NCBI GenBank assembly: GCA_903884065.1
Contig: CAISDL010000087.1
Coordinates: 1-44,295, forward strand
Direction: 5' to 3'
Length of the DNA stretch: 44,295 nt
Source: an uncultured Actinomycetes bacterium
GTDB lineage: Bacteria; Actinomycetota; Actinomycetes; Mycobacteriales; Mycobacteriaceae
Part shown: positions 34,891-44,295 of the stretch, in pieces
How positions within the stretch are numbered: position 1 is the stretch's first letter
Layout: the number at the start of each line of letters is the position of its first letter
The notes under the pieces: generated by a model
What the model was told of the DNA's origin: nothing
The model's database searches: none
What the model saw: the letters and a program-made list of their open reading frames with translations, nothing else
Made by a program: the position numbers and the translations under genes

Positions 34891-35810
34891 TGCGACTCAA
34901 GCTCGGACGTCCCGATATCTCGACGTACAGCAGTCATGTCGATCTCCCGGACGCGACTCCGGCGTCGCCGCTGACGGTCACCTGGATGGGCGTGTCCACG
35001 CTGCTGGTCGACGACGGCACGTCGGCGCTGTTGACCGACGGTTTCTTCTCCCGGCCACGTCTGATCGACGTCGGTATCCGCAAGCTGCGGCCGTCGTCGT
35101 CGCGCATCGACGCCGCACTGAGTCGGGCGGGCATCCACCATCTCGATGCTGTGCTGCCGGTGCACACCCACTACGACCACGCCATGGACAGCGCTGTGGT
35201 GGCACAGCGCACCGGGGCGTTGGTCGTCGGCGGCGCTTCTGCGGTCAATGTTGCTCGGGGACAGCGACTGTCAGAGGATCGCATCCGCATCGCGACGCCG
35301 GGTTCGGAGATGGAACTCGGGAACTTCGGGGTGACCCTGATCGAGTCACACCACTGCCCGCCCGACCGGTTCCCCGGGTCGATCACCGTCCCGGTGGTGC
35401 CGCCGGTGAGAGCCTCGGCGTACCGCTGCGGCGAGGCGTGGTCGACGTTGGTGCATCACCGCCCCAGCGGGCACAGGCTGTTGATCCAGGGCAGCGCGGG
35501 ATTCGCGACGGGGGCTCTGGCCGGCCGGCGCGCCGAGGTCGCCTATCTGGGCGTGGGCCAACTTGGCGTGCAGCCGGAACGCTACATCCGGCAGTACTGG
35601 AACGAGACGGTCCGGGCGGTCGGCGCGCGACTGGTGGTGCTCATCCACTGGGACGACTTCTTCCGCCCGCTGACCAAGCCGTTGCGCGCCCTGCCCTACG
35701 CGGGCGACGACCTCGACGTCACGATGCGTGTGCTGACCGCCCTGGCCGAAAGGGACGGCGTCACAGTGCATCTGCCGTCGCTGTGGCAACGCGGCGATCC
35801 TTGGATGTAA
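34890..35810 (+). CDS. MBL-fold metal-dependent hydrolase, Rv3577-like
   Basis: 306 residues. Metallo-beta-lactamase fold: H92-T-H94-Y-D96-H97 binds two metals, SHHCPPDRFPGS and LIHWDDFFRP provide later ligands, and HRLLIQGSAGF is a core strand. No signal peptide is evident. Similar in position and type to Rv3577. The substrate is unknown; the fold covers lactonases, phosphodiesterases and nucleases, and the L-ascorbate-6-phosphate-lactonase-like branch is closest in style. TGATG overlap with pxpA suggests one transcript with kstR. Confidence 0.85.
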   Translation: MRLKLGRPDISTYSSHVDLPDATPASPLTVTWMGVSTLLVDDGTSALLTDGFFSRPRLIDVGIRKLRPSSSRIDAALSRAGIHHLDAVLPVHTHYDHAMDSAVVAQRTGALVVGGASAVNVARGQRLSEDRIRIATPGSEMELGNFGVTLIESHHCPPDRFPGSITVPVVPPVRASAYRCGEAWSTLVHHRPSGHRLLIQGSAGFATGALAGRRAEVAYLGVGQLGVQPERYIRQYWNETVRAVGARLVVLIHWDDFFRPLTKPLRALPYAGDDLDVTMRVLTALAERDGVTVHLPSLWQRGDPWM

Positions 35811-35923
35811 CCCAGGGAATATCCGGCGGCCAATCCGCCGCAATGTGAAGCGTCGCGAAGTCTCCCGTGTCACGATTGCCGCCACCAAATAGTCGACTGG
35901 GTCAGAAAGATGGTTGAACCGCC

Positions 35924-37492
35924 ATGGCCGATCGGAGTCCCCTCCACCCTGTTCACCGTGCGGATTCGGACGACCGCGAGCACATCTCCCGGCGCAGACT
36001 CCTTGGTGGCCTCGCGATGGCGGGTGGGGCCGCGGCGCTGTCCTCCCTGGCCACCGCCTGCGGCGGCGCCAAGACGCCGGTCGCAGAGCCGACGGCGCAG
36101 CCCACGCCCGAATCCGCTGCTGCCGCGCCGTCCACTGTGGGTGCGAACGGGGCTTCGACGTCGACGGCCTGTGACACCGCGGCCAGCGCAGCGCGCACGA
36201 ATTTCCTGGTCGATGTATTCGAGACCAACTACGGCGAGCAGATGCGCGCACAAGCTTCGGCCTGGCAGGGGAAGTTCCGCAAGATGTCCGCCGGAGCATT
36301 CCCGTTCTACCGCGGCAGCGCGGCGGTCTACTACACCGACCTCGCTGGCGAGGCGCCTGATCCGTTCGTCACCAAGGAGGCGAGCCGGATCTGGATCCAG
36401 GGTGATCTGCACGCCGAGAATTTCGGTTCCTATCTGGACTCGACCGGACGGCTGATCTTCGACGTCAACGACTTCGACGAGGCATACGTCGGGCCTTACA
36501 TCTGGGACGTGAAGCGGTTCACCACAAGCCTGGCGCTGATCGGTTACGACAAGGCACTCTCGGATGACCAGATCCGAGCACTGATATCGGATTTCGTCGA
36601 CAGCTACACCGGCCAGGTGAAGCGATTCGCCGAAAGCCTGGACGACAAGACGTTCGCGCTCACCCTCGACAACACCCAGGGCGTCGTCAAAGACGTCCTC
36701 GTCGCTGCGCGCCAGCAAACCCGTTTGGCGCTACTGGACAACCTGACCGAGATCAACGACGGTGAGCGGAAGTTCATTCGGAACAAGGTCAACTCGACGA
36801 TCAACGACGGAACCCGGGCGGCCGTGGAGACGACGTTCAAGAATTATCTTCAGACCCTTCCACAGCCAGTGCAACCAACCGGAGAGAACTACCGCATCAT
36901 GGATGCCACCGCCACCCAGGGGTTCGGCATCGGCTCGGCCGGACTGCGCATGTACTCGCTGCTGCTCGGGGGCCCAGATGAGACGCTCGACAACGACGTC
37001 ATCCTCGCGATCAAGCAGTCGCGGCCCTCCGCGGTGGCGATAGCGGTCAAGGACCAGAACATCAAGGATTTCTTCAAGAACCAGGGTCAGCGCGCAGCGA
37101 TCTCACGGCGCGCATTGCAGGCTCCGCACGCCGATCAGTGGTTGGGCTACTCGGAGTTGGACGGCGCGGGTGTCCTGGTGAGTGAGGTTTCGCCCTATGG
37201 AGCGTCGCCGGAATGGGATGACATCAACAAGTTCGACGATCTTCAACAGCTTGTCAAAGACCTCGGTCGGGTGGTCGCCAAGATCCACTGTGTCTCGGAT
37301 GAGGACAGCGATCAGAAGCTGATCAGCGGCTCAGCGGACAAGGCCATCCTGGCCGGCTTTTCGGGCAAAGAGGAGCAGTTCACGAAGGCGGTGACGGACT
37401 GGTCCGAGGCGTACGCCCAGCGGACTCGCGACGACCACCGCCTGTTCGCCGATGCATTCCGGAACGGGAAATTCCCGAGTCTCCGAGGATAG
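35924..37492 (+). CDS. Exported DUF2252 protein with kinase-like catalytic motifs
   Basis: 522 residues. N-terminal twin-arginine signal SRRRLLGG (22-29), hydrophobic stretch, then a lipobox-like LATAC with Cys46. A Pro/Thr/Ala linker follows, then the DUF2252 domain from about 85: FPFYRGSAAVYYTDL, IQGDLHAENFG (159-168), FDVNDFDEAYVGPYIWDVKRF (179-199, broken here as FDVNDFDEA and PYIWDVKRF) and HADQWLGYSELDG. GDLHxEN and NDFDE resemble the catalytic loop and metal-binding D of aminoglycoside-phosphotransferase-like kinases. Cytoplasmic DUF2252 proteins are common; an exported one is odd, since ATP is scarce outside. Function unknown. It stands alone, 113 bases after the MBL gene, and converges on rlmB across a long hairpin. 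Confidence 0.85.
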   Translation: MADRSPLHPVHRADSDDREHISRRRLLGGLAMAGGAAALSSLATACGGAKTPVAEPTAQPTPESAAAAPSTVGANGASTSTACDTAASAARTNFLVDVFETNYGEQMRAQASAWQGKFRKMSAGAFPFYRGSAAVYYTDLAGEAPDPFVTKEASRIWIQGDLHAENFGSYLDSTGRLIFDVNDFDEAYVGPYIWDVKRFTTSLALIGYDKALSDDQIRALISDFVDSYTGQVKRFAESLDDKTFALTLDNTQGVVKDVLVAARQQTRLALLDNLTEINDGERKFIRNKVNSTINDGTRAAVETTFKNYLQTLPQPVQPTGENYRIMDATATQGFGIGSAGLRMYSLLLGGPDETLDNDVILAIKQSRPSAVAIAVKDQNIKDFFKNQGQRAAISRRALQAPHADQWLGYSELDGAGVLVSEVSPYGASPEWDDINKFDDLQQLVKDLGRVVAKIHCVSDEDSDQKLISGSADKAILAGFSGKEEQFTKAVTDWSEAYAQRTRDDHRLFADAFRNGKFPSLRG

Positions 37493-37517
37493 TTCGAACA
37501 AGGCCGCATCTTCTCGC

Positions 37518-37579
37518 CGCCGAGCGTGAATCCACTGCGGAAAGGCGAGGCGAATCCCGCAGTGAGTTCACACTCGGCG
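37518..37579. terminator. Long inverted repeat, probable bidirectional terminator or mycobacterial intergenic repeat
   Basis: Arms of 23 bases (37518-37540 and 37557-37579) pair with only three mismatched positions, one of them a G-U in RNA, around a 16-base loop. The core is CGCCGAG-x-GTGAA-xx-CACTGCGG. It lies between the convergent DUF2252 gene and rlmB, ending 4 bases from the rlmB stop. There is no U-tract, as usual in mycobacteria. Confidence 0.7.
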
Positions 37580-37582
37580 CGC

Positions 37583-38530
37583 TCAGCGTCGACGCTGGCG
37601 GGAGACCTCGGCGAGGACGACACCGGCCGCAACCGCGGCGTTGAGCGACTCGGCCGGACCGGCCATCGGGATCGAGACCACGGCGTCGCAGTTCTGCCGG
37701 ACCAACCGCGACAGGCCCTTGCCCTCGGAGCCGACGACCACCACCAACGGCCCTGATGCGTCCAACTCGTCGAGGGCCGTGTCGCCCTCGGCGTCGAGGC
37801 CCACCACCTGGATCCCGGCGTCGGCCCACTCCTTGAGGGTTCGGGTGAGGTTGGTGGCCCGCGCGACCGGCACCCGGGCCGCCGCACCTGCGCTGGAGCG
37901 CCATGCAACGGCGGTCACCGAGGCCGATCGCCGCTGCGGGATGAGAACGCCGTGGCCGGCGAAGGCCGCGACCGAGCGCACGATGGCACCGAGGTTGCGG
38001 GGGTCGGAGATGTTGTCCAGCGCGACCAGCAGTGCCGGCCGCACGTCGTTGGTGGCCAGCGCCAAGAGGTCATCAGGGTGGGCGTAGGCGTACGGCGGAA
38101 CCTGCAGCGCGATGCCCTGATGCAGGCCGTTTGCGCTGAGCCGGTCGAGGTCGCTGCGCGGCACCTCCAGAATCGGGATGCCGCGGTCGGCGGCCCGTGT
38201 CACCGATTCGGTCAGTCGCTCGTCGGCTTCGGTCCCCAGGGCGACGTACAGCGCATTGGCCGGCGCGTTGGCTCGCAGGCATTCCAGAACCGGGTTGCGC
38301 CCGAGCACGGTCTCGGTCTCGTCGGCAGGCTTTCCGGCGGGCCGTCCGGCTGATTTGCGGGCCTTGGCGGCGGCCTTACGGGCGGCGGGGTGACCGGGCC
38401 GCAGGTGAGCGGGCGGGGTGGCGCCGCGGCCATCCAGGCCGCCCCGCCGCACTCCGCCGGAGCCGACGACCGGACCCTTCTTGGTGCCTTCTTTACGTAC
38501 GGCGCCGCGGCGCTGTGAGTTGCCGGCCAT
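37583..38530 (-). CDS. rlmB: 23S rRNA (guanosine-2'-O-)-methyltransferase, RlmB/TrmH family
   Basis: 315 residues from ATG 38530, which overlaps the cysS stop by one base (TAATG). A Lys/Gly/Arg-rich N-terminal tail of about 60 residues precedes [22 protein letters not shown] (substrate-binding domain). Then comes the SPOUT core: [36 protein letters not shown] and [19 protein letters not shown], the knotted SAM site. It methylates a 23S rRNA (or tRNA) guanosine ribose. Matches Rv3579c in order after cysS. Confidence 0.9.
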   Translation of the reverse strand: MAGNSQRRGAVRKEGTKKGPVVGSGGVRRGGLDGRGATPPAHLRPGHPAARKAAAKARKSAGRPAGKPADETETVLGRNPVLECLRANAPANALYVALGTEADERLTESVTRAADRGIPILEVPRSDLDRLSANGLHQGIALQVPPYAYAHPDDLLALATNDVRPALLVALDNISDPRNLGAIVRSVAAFAGHGVLIPQRRSASVTAVAWRSSAGAAARVPVARATNLTRTLKEWADAGIQVVGLDAEGDTALDELDASGPLVVVVGSEGKGLSRLVRQNCDAVVSIPMAGPAESLNAAVAAGVVLAEVSRQRRR

Positions 38531-39936
38531 TAGCTCACGTCCTGTCCGAGGAGCGACCACTGCGGTCCGTCGGCGGTATCGGTCACGTCGACACCCGCCG
38601 CTTTGAGTCTGTCACGGATATCGTCGGCAGCAGCCCAGTCGCGCGTCTGGCGGGCTTCATCACGGCGCCGGAGCTCCGCGCCGACGAGCACGTCGACCGC
38701 GGCCAGTGCCGCGGCGGTCTCATCGCGGGTCTCCCACCGTTCGTCGAGCGGGTCGCAGCCGAGAATTCCTGTCATGGCGCGAATCTCACCCGCCCTGGCC
38801 AGTGCGGTGTCATGGTCACCGGCCTCCAGTGCCCGGTTGCCTTCGGCGCGGGCGGCATGCACCTCGGCCAGTGCGGCGGGTACGGCAAGGTCGTCGTCAA
38901 GTGCGGCGGCGAACTTCTCGGTCCAGGTGGTCGACGGCACCGCTCCCACTCGAGTCCGGACCCGGTGCAGGAACTCCTCAATCCCGGAGTAGCCCCTGGC
39001 GGCGTCCTGCAGTGCCGTCTCGGTGAACTCCAGCATGGATCGGTAGTGCGCGCTGCCCAGGTAGTACCGAAGTTCGGCGGGCCGGACCCGTTGCAGCACA
39101 GCCGGAATCGCAAGCACATTGCCCAATGACTTGCTCATCTTCTCCCCGCCCATGGTGACCCAGCCGTTGTGCAGCCAGAACCTGGCGAAGCCGTCACCGG
39201 CGGCACGCGCCTGCGCGATCTCGTTCTCATGGTGCGGGAAGATGAGATCCATTCCACCGCAATGGATGTCGAACTCGGGGCCAAGATACTCGTGGGCCAT
39301 CGCCACGCACTCGGAGTGCCAGCCCGGCCTGCCCCGGCCCCACGGCGTCGGCCAGGACGGCTCCCCCGGCTTGGCCCCCTTCCAGAGTGTGAAGTCGCGA
39401 GGGTCGCGCTTGCCGGTGGCCACTCCCTCGCCCTGGTGGACGTCATCGATCCGATGGCCCGACAGCTTCCCGTATTCCGGCAGGCTGAGCACATTGAAAT
39501 AGACGTCACCGGCACCGGTGTACGCGTGGCCTCTGTCGATCAGCCGGTCGATGAGTTCGACGATCTGGGTGATGTGTCCGGTGGCCCGCGGCTCGGCCGA
39601 CGGCGGCAGCACCCCCAGTGCGTCGTAGGCGGCGGCGAACGCCCGCTCATGGGTGGCGGCCCATTCCCACCACGGCCGCCCGGCCTCGGCGGCCTTGTTC
39701 AGGATCTTGTCGTCGATATCGGTGACGTTGCGGATGAACGCGACGTCGTAGCCCTTGGCCGTCAGCCAGCGCCGCAGCACGTCGAAGGCCACCCCGCTGC
39801 GGACGTGGCCGATATGCGGAAGGCCCTGAACGGTGGCTCCGCAGAGGTAGATCGACGCATGCCCCGGCCGCAGCGGCACGAACTCGCGCACGGCACCGGA
39901 ATAGGTGTCGTGCAGACGCAGGCCGGAAGTGGTCAC
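38530..39936 (-). CDS. cysS: Cysteinyl-tRNA synthetase
   Basis: 468 residues from GTG 39936 ([13 protein letters not shown]); the frame continues upstream through ispF but only as a shadow. Class I synthetase: [19 protein letters not shown] holds the first zinc cysteine and the HIGH motif; [21 protein letters not shown] and [15 protein letters not shown] (zinc ligands); [10 protein letters not shown] (KMSKS). It is full length for the family. Followed by rlmB and preceded by ispF with an 11-base gap. Confidence 0.97.
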   Translation of the reverse strand: MTTSGLRLHDTYSGAVREFVPLRPGHASIYLCGATVQGLPHIGHVRSGVAFDVLRRWLTAKGYDVAFIRNVTDIDDKILNKAAEAGRPWWEWAATHERAFAAAYDALGVLPPSAEPRATGHITQIVELIDRLIDRGHAYTGAGDVYFNVLSLPEYGKLSGHRIDDVHQGEGVATGKRDPRDFTLWKGAKPGEPSWPTPWGRGRPGWHSECVAMAHEYLGPEFDIHCGGMDLIFPHHENEIAQARAAGDGFARFWLHNGWVTMGGEKMSKSLGNVLAIPAVLQRVRPAELRYYLGSAHYRSMLEFTETALQDAARGYSGIEEFLHRVRTRVGAVPSTTWTEKFAAALDDDLAVPAALAEVHAARAEGNRALEAGDHDTALARAGEIRAMTGILGCDPLDERWETRDETAAALAAVDVLVGAELRRRDEARQTRDWAAADDIRDRLKAAGVDVTDTADGPQWSLLGQDVS

Positions 39937-39947
39937 GACGTGGCAGC

Positions 39948-40427
39948 CTACCGGGAAGCCTCGACGACAAGAGCCGTCGCGACCGCGGCCATCCCCTCGC
40001 CGCGGCCGGTGAGTCCCAGACCGTCGGTGGTGGTGGCCGACACCGAGACGGGCGCCCCCAACAGGTCGGTGAGCACGCGCTGCGCCTCCTCGCGGCGTGG
40101 TCCGATCTTCGGGCGGTTGGTGATGACCTGCACCGCTGCATTCCCGACGGTGAATCCACTCTGGGTGAGCAGATCCCGGACGTGCCCGAGCATCTGTGCC
40201 CCGGTCACCCCGCGCCACTGCGGCTGATCGACGCCGAACACCGTCCCGAGATCACCGAGTCCGGTGGCCGACAGCAGTGCATCGCAGAGCGCGTGCACAG
40301 CGACATCGCCGTCGGAATGTCCGGAGCACCCGTCGGCGCCCTCGAACAGCAGTCCCAGCAACCAGCAGGATCGACCGGCTTCGATGGGATGCACGTCGGT
40401 GCCCACACCGACCCGCGGCAGCATCAC
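39948..40427 (-). CDS. ispF: IspF, 2-C-methyl-D-erythritol 2,4-cyclodiphosphate synthase
   Basis: 159 residues from GTG 40427 (GTGA overlap with ispD; ATG 40424 is the alternative). Metal ligands Asp11, His13 (GTDVHP) and His45 ([13 protein letters not shown]); [24 protein letters not shown] closes the active site. Fifth step of the MEP isoprenoid pathway, acting directly after IspD and IspE. Confidence 0.97.
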   Translation of the reverse strand: MMLPRVGVGTDVHPIEAGRSCWLLGLLFEGADGCSGHSDGDVAVHALCDALLSATGLGDLGTVFGVDQPQWRGVTGAQMLGHVRDLLTQSGFTVGNAAVQVITNRPKIGPRREEAQRVLTDLLGAPVSVSATTTDGLGLTGRGEGMAAVATALVVEASR

Positions 40428-41086
40428 GGCTCCAGCACCGCGCGGGCGAGCCGGAGATCCAGCGGGGTGGTCACTTTGAATGCCAGCGGATCGCCGGCGA
40501 CGGTGTGCACCGGGGTGCCGAGATTTTCCACCAGTGACGCGTCATCAGTGACCGCGGCGGATCCGGCGCGCTGATAGGCCCTGCGCAATAGATCGGTGGC
40601 GAAACCCTGGGGTGTCTGGACCGCGCGCAATCCGGACCGATCCGGAGTGCCCAGCACGACCCCGTTCGCGTCAACGGCCTTGATGGTGTCCGCGACGGGC
40701 AGGACGGGAACCACGGCGCGCAGTCCCTCGGCGAGCGCCGCGACCACCCGGCGGATCTGGTCGACGGGCGTCAGCGGACGGGCAGCGTCGTGGACGAGGA
40801 CGAAGTCGGGATCCCCGACGTGGTCAAGAGCGAGGCGAACGCTGTCGTGACGTTCCGCGCCGCCCTCGACGACACCGGCTCGGCCACCCAGCAGTGTCGT
40901 GGTCTCGGCGACGCGGTCGGCCGGTACGGCGACCACGACTCGGTCGACCACGCCCGAGTCCAGTAGTCCATCGACAGCATGCTCGAGCATGGTGCGCCCA
41001 CAGAGCTCGACGTAAGCCTTGGGAATGCCCGCCCCGAGCCGCTCACCAGAGCCGGCGGCGGAGACGATCGCAACCGTTCCGGACAC
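40424..41086 (-). CDS. ispD: IspD, 2-C-methyl-D-erythritol 4-phosphate cytidylyltransferase
   Basis: 220 residues from GTG 41086. [20 protein letters not shown] is the CTP-binding loop, VHDAARPL the metal and substrate segment, and VQTPQGF and TDDASLVE follow as in the family. It makes CDP-methylerythritol. Coupled to ispF by overlap and 18 bases downstream of carD, so partly read from the carD promoter. Confidence 0.96.
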   Translation of the reverse strand: MSGTVAIVSAAGSGERLGAGIPKAYVELCGRTMLEHAVDGLLDSGVVDRVVVAVPADRVAETTTLLGGRAGVVEGGAERHDSVRLALDHVGDPDFVLVHDAARPLTPVDQIRRVVAALAEGLRAVVPVLPVADTIKAVDANGVVLGTPDRSGLRAVQTPQGFATDLLRRAYQRAGSAAVTDDASLVENLGTPVHTVAGDPLAFKVTTPLDLRLARAVLEP

Positions 41087-41104
41087 AGTGTGCCTAGACG
41101 ATTG

Positions 41105-41662
<558 letters not shown>

Positions 41663-41862
41663 TCAGGGGCATCACGGCCGAACACCAGGGGTTGACAGCA
41701 GCGGAAATATCTGCATGACAGCCCCCACCGCGGACGCCGCTGGGACGGCTCCGGGCCAGATGGCGGCCCTTCTCTACCGCCCGGCCGCACGACCTACTAC
41801 TCTCCATAGTCGAAACCGCGGCAGCTCAACCGTGCCACCGCACTCCCGAGCAGGAGGCCCCT

Positions 41863-42369
41863 GTGAACCGCTTCTCGAACCGCCTCATGGCCGCGTCCGC
41901 GGGCCTGGCCGCCTGCGGCTTGATCCTCACCGGCTGCGGCTCGGGGCAGATTTCGCAGGTCGCCGACCAGGAGGCCGCCGTCAACGGCATGTCGGCCAAC
42001 GCCAAGGACATCGCGTTGCGCAACATCCACCTGCAGGTCAGCCAGACCGGCGATTACTTGATGCCCGGCAAGGTCGTGCCACTGGTCTTTGTTGCGGCGA
42101 ACGGTTCGCCGGACGTCGATGACAAGCTGGTGAGCATCACCTCCGACGTCGGCACGGTGGCACTCAGTGGCGACGGTGCCATCCCGGCCGGCGAGGCACT
42201 CGTCGTGGCGCCCAAGGGGCAGGCCGAGGCCATGGGCAGCGCCGTTCCGGCCGGTGCCGACGTGACGCTGACCAAGCCGATCACCAACGGTCTGAGCTAC
42301 CCCTTCACCTTCACCTTCGAGAAGGCCGGCGCGACAACCGTGGCCGTGCCCCTGTCCGCCGGGGAGTAG
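41863..42369 (+). CDS. lpqE: LpqE-like lipoprotein
   Basis: 168 residues from GTG 41863, with a perfect AGGAGG at 41852-41857. Signal peptide with lipobox L22-T-G-C25. The mature part ([52 protein letters not shown]) is a small beta-sandwich in the style of copper-chaperone PCuAC/DUF461 proteins, but the methionine/histidine copper motif is not evident. Function unknown; outer surface of the plasma membrane. Same place as Rv3584, next to radA. Confidence 0.9.
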   Translation: MNRFSNRLMAASAGLAACGLILTGCGSGQISQVADQEAAVNGMSANAKDIALRNIHLQVSQTGDYLMPGKVVPLVFVAANGSPDVDDKLVSITSDVGTVALSGDGAIPAGEALVVAPKGQAEAMGSAVPAGADVTLTKPITNGLSYPFTFTFEKAGATTVAVPLSAGE

Positions 42370-42424
42370 TTCATCCGGCGCGGGTGCGCGCCGGTTGTCG
42401 CACGTAACGGCTAGCGTGCTCGAC

Positions 42425-43795
42425 GTGGCCAAGCCTCGCTCGCAGTATCGCTGCTCGGACTGTCGCCACGTGATGGCCAAGTGGTTCGGGCGCTGCCCGG
42501 AATGCGGCACGTGGGGAACCGTCGACGAGGTCGCAACACTCGCCGCGGTCGGCGGACAACCGGTACGCGGTGTGGCGCCCTTGTCGCCCGCCGTCCCGAT
42601 CACCGCGATAGACCCCGACCAGACCCGGCACTTCCCGACCGGTGTCAGCGAACTCGACCGGGTGCTCGGCGGCGGGGTGGTGCCCGGTTCGGTGAGCCTG
42701 CTCGCGGGAGATCCCGGCGTCGGAAAGTCCACCCTGCTCCTCGAGGTTGCCCATCGGTGGGCGCAGAACGGCCGTCGGGCGCTCTACATCTCCGGGGAGG
42801 AGTCGGCCGGCCAGATCCGGATGCGGGCCGAACGAACCGGGTGCACTCATGACGAGGTCTACCTCGCGGCCGAGTCCGACGTGCAGACCGTCCTGGGCCA
42901 TATCGACGCGGTCGGTCCCAGCCTGGTGATCGTCGACTCCGTCCAGACCATGGTCGCCGGGAACACCGACGGCGTGATCGGCGGAGTCACCCAGGTTCGG
43001 GCCGTGACGGCGGCGTTGACCGCCGCCTCGAAGTCCACCGGTGTCGCGATGGTTCTGGTCGGCCACGTCACCAAAGACGGCGCGATCGCCGGTCCACGCT
43101 CGCTGGAGCATCTGGTCGACGTCGTGCTGCACTTCGAGGGTGACCGCAACACCCCGCTGCGGATGGTCCGCGGAGTCAAGAACCGGTTCGGTGCGGCTGA
43201 CGAAGTCGGTTGTTTCCTGCTGCAGGACAAGGGGATCGAGTGCGTTGCCGATCCGTCCGGGCTGTTCCTGGACCAGCGTGCCGATCCGGTACCCGGCACG
43301 GCGGTCACCGTCACCCTGGACGGCAAACGCCCACTGATCGGCGAGATTCAGGCGCTGCTGACCGCCCCGACCTATGACAAGGCGCCGCGGCGGATCGTGG
43401 TCAGTGGGATGGACCAGTCCCGGGTGTCGATGATCAGCGCGGTGCTGCAGAAGCGTGCGTCAGTGCCCATCGGCACTCTCGACATCTATCTGGCGACGGT
43501 CGGCGGGATGCGATTGACCGATCCGTCGTCCGATCTGGCGATCGCGGCGGCGATGGCGTCGGCGGTCGTGGGCCGCCCACTGCCGCCGACCCTGGTGGTT
43601 TTCGGCGAAGTGGGCCTGGCCGGTGATCTGCGCCGGGTGACCGGGATGGACCGCCGGTTGACGGAGGCCGCCCGGCTGGGTTTCTCCATCGCGATCGTTC
43701 CGGCGGGCTGCGGGCCCGCACCGAAAGGACTGCGCACCATCGAGTCGACCACCATCAACGAGGCACTGCGAGCGGTGCTGACCACCAGCAACTGA
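42425..43795 (+). CDS. radA: RadA, DNA repair ATPase
   Basis: 456 residues from GTG 42425 ([12 protein letters not shown]); GTG 42416 is possible. C4 zinc finger Cys10, Cys13, Cys24, Cys27. RecA-like ATPase with Walker A GDPGVGKS (95-102), [16 protein letters not shown]; then the RadA signature KNRFG; and a Lon-like C-terminal domain with [14 protein letters not shown]. Branch migration in recombinational repair. In M. tuberculosis disA follows; here radA ends 33 bases before a convergent gene. Confidence 0.96.
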   Translation: MAKPRSQYRCSDCRHVMAKWFGRCPECGTWGTVDEVATLAAVGGQPVRGVAPLSPAVPITAIDPDQTRHFPTGVSELDRVLGGGVVPGSVSLLAGDPGVGKSTLLLEVAHRWAQNGRRALYISGEESAGQIRMRAERTGCTHDEVYLAAESDVQTVLGHIDAVGPSLVIVDSVQTMVAGNTDGVIGGVTQVRAVTAALTAASKSTGVAMVLVGHVTKDGAIAGPRSLEHLVDVVLHFEGDRNTPLRMVRGVKNRFGAADEVGCFLLQDKGIECVADPSGLFLDQRADPVPGTAVTVTLDGKRPLIGEIQALLTAPTYDKAPRRIVVSGMDQSRVSMISAVLQKRASVPIGTLDIYLATVGGMRLTDPSSDLAIAAAMASAVVGRPLPPTLVVFGEVGLAGDLRRVTGMDRRLTEAARLGFSIAIVPAGCGPAPKGLRTIESTTINEALRAVLTTSN

Positions 43796-43828
43796 CCCGC
43801 GGTGCAGATCGATGGCCGCTGCGACTAC

Positions 43829-44295
43829 CTAGCCAGCGGGAGCCGGTGCCGGTGGTGCAGGCTCCGCGGGAGCCGGCGCCGGATCACCGACCGGCGGAGC
43901 CGGTTCGGCGGGTGGCGGCGGTGGGGCGTCCGACAGCGTGAACGGCACTGCGGCAGAACGTAGGTTGCCCAGCTGGACCACGAGGTTGTAAGTACCAGGA
44001 CCGATCGGCTCACGCGGGAGTGGGCATTGCGGCGCCGAACCCATGCCGGTCCACGTCACCTCGGTGGTGACCTGCTCACCCGGATTGAACGTCTTGACCA
44101 GGGTCTCGTTGGATGGCGCGCAGTCAAGATTCGACCAGAGCCGCGTGTTGTCGAGGGAGTACACGTAGGCGGCGAGGACGGCGGCGCCGACATCGCGTTT
44201 GCACGCCACCAAACCGATGTTGGTGACGACCATCGTGAACTTCGGCTGATCGCCGATCACGTACTGCGGGGCGTTCGCGACACCCTTGATCGCCA
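43829..44295 (-). CDS. Proline-rich (probably membrane-anchored) protein, Rv3587c-like, 5' end outside window
   Basis: At least 154 residues; the frame runs off the window end, so GTG 44260 should not be taken as the start. Visible is a beta-rich domain (DQPKFTMVVTNIGLVACKRDVG, broken as QPKFTMVV and NIGLVACKRDVG; WSNLDCAPSNETLV; PGTYNLVVQLGNLRS) and a C-terminal tail of Pro/Ala repeats (EPAPPVGDPAPAPAEPAPPA). Cysteines at CKRD, DCAP and QCPLP may form a disulfide outside the cell. M. tuberculosis Rv3587c, a conserved membrane protein, lies one gene further from radA. Confidence 0.75.
   Translation of the reverse strand, partial: AIKGVANAPQYVIGDQPKFTMVVTNIGLVACKRDVGAAVLAAYVYSLDNTRLWSNLDCAPSNETLVKTFNPGEQVTTEVTWTGMGSAPQCPLPREPIGPGTYNLVVQLGNLRSAAVPFTLSDAPPPPPAEPAPPVGDPAPAPAEPAPPAPAPAG

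Noticed and set aside
39937..40218. N-terminal extension of CysS into ispF
   Set aside because: The extra 90 residues are a frame shadow of ispF; CysS family length and GTG 39936 fit without them.

Overview
The window comes from a high-GC mycobacterium, most likely a fast-growing environmental species of the Mycolicibacterium type. The evidence is gene content and order. Most of it is collinear with the cholesterol ring-degradation region of M. tuberculosis (roughly Rv3547-Rv3587). It carries KstR- and KstR2-type operators, mycobacterial secreted low-complexity proteins, and tight overlaps between genes (ATGA/GTGA/TGATG). Names such as IpdA, FadE30 or HsaC are assigned from recognised family sequence plus this gene order; no database search was run.

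Region 1 (50-1423) holds a secreted acidic protein ending in what looks like an I78/potato-inhibitor-I peptidase-inhibitor domain. Region 2 (1674-21511) is the KstR2 regulon for the last two steroid rings. It contains two SDRs diverging from echA20-ipdA-ipdB-ipdC, then fadE30-ipdF-kstR2-fadA6 diverging from fadD3-fadE31-fadE32-fadE33-aspB. Each divergent promoter has a palindrome fitting the KstR2 consensus (3374-3389 and 15666-15679). An accessory block at 6890-11914 interrupts it: an RsbW-like kinase, a large ATPase-LuxR regulator, a secreted lipocalin and a Ddn-like deazaflavin enzyme. It sits where fdxB lies in M. tuberculosis.

Region 3 (21608-25875) is another accessory block: a secreted PGRS-like protein carrying a GH18 chitinase-type domain, a decayed MHS-family transporter and a monoacylglycerol-lipase-like hydrolase. 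Here M. tuberculosis has nat. Region 4 (25872-34132) is the KstR regulon for rings A and B: hsaA-hsaD-hsaC-hsaB, fadE34 and kstR, with KstR operators at 29574-29587 and 33393-33406. The kshB position holds only a 96-residue ferredoxin domain, without the reductase part, followed by an amino-acid permease.

Region 5 (34132-37492) has pxpA and an MBL-fold hydrolase translationally chained to kstR, then an exported DUF2252 protein with kinase-like motifs. Region 6 (37583-44295) is housekeeping: rlmB, cysS, ispF, ispD, carD, lpqE, radA and a partial proline-rich protein. disA, which follows radA in M. tuberculosis, is absent here.

The pathway logic is as follows. HsaAB hydroxylates and HsaC cleaves ring A, and HsaD releases HIP. 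FadD3 activates HIP to its CoA thioester, whose side chain is shortened with FadE30, IpdF and others. IpdC and EchA20 prepare and open one ring, IpdAB opens the last, and FadE31/32/33 with FadA6 finish by beta-oxidation. No tRNA, rRNA, IS element, prophage or CRISPR array was seen.
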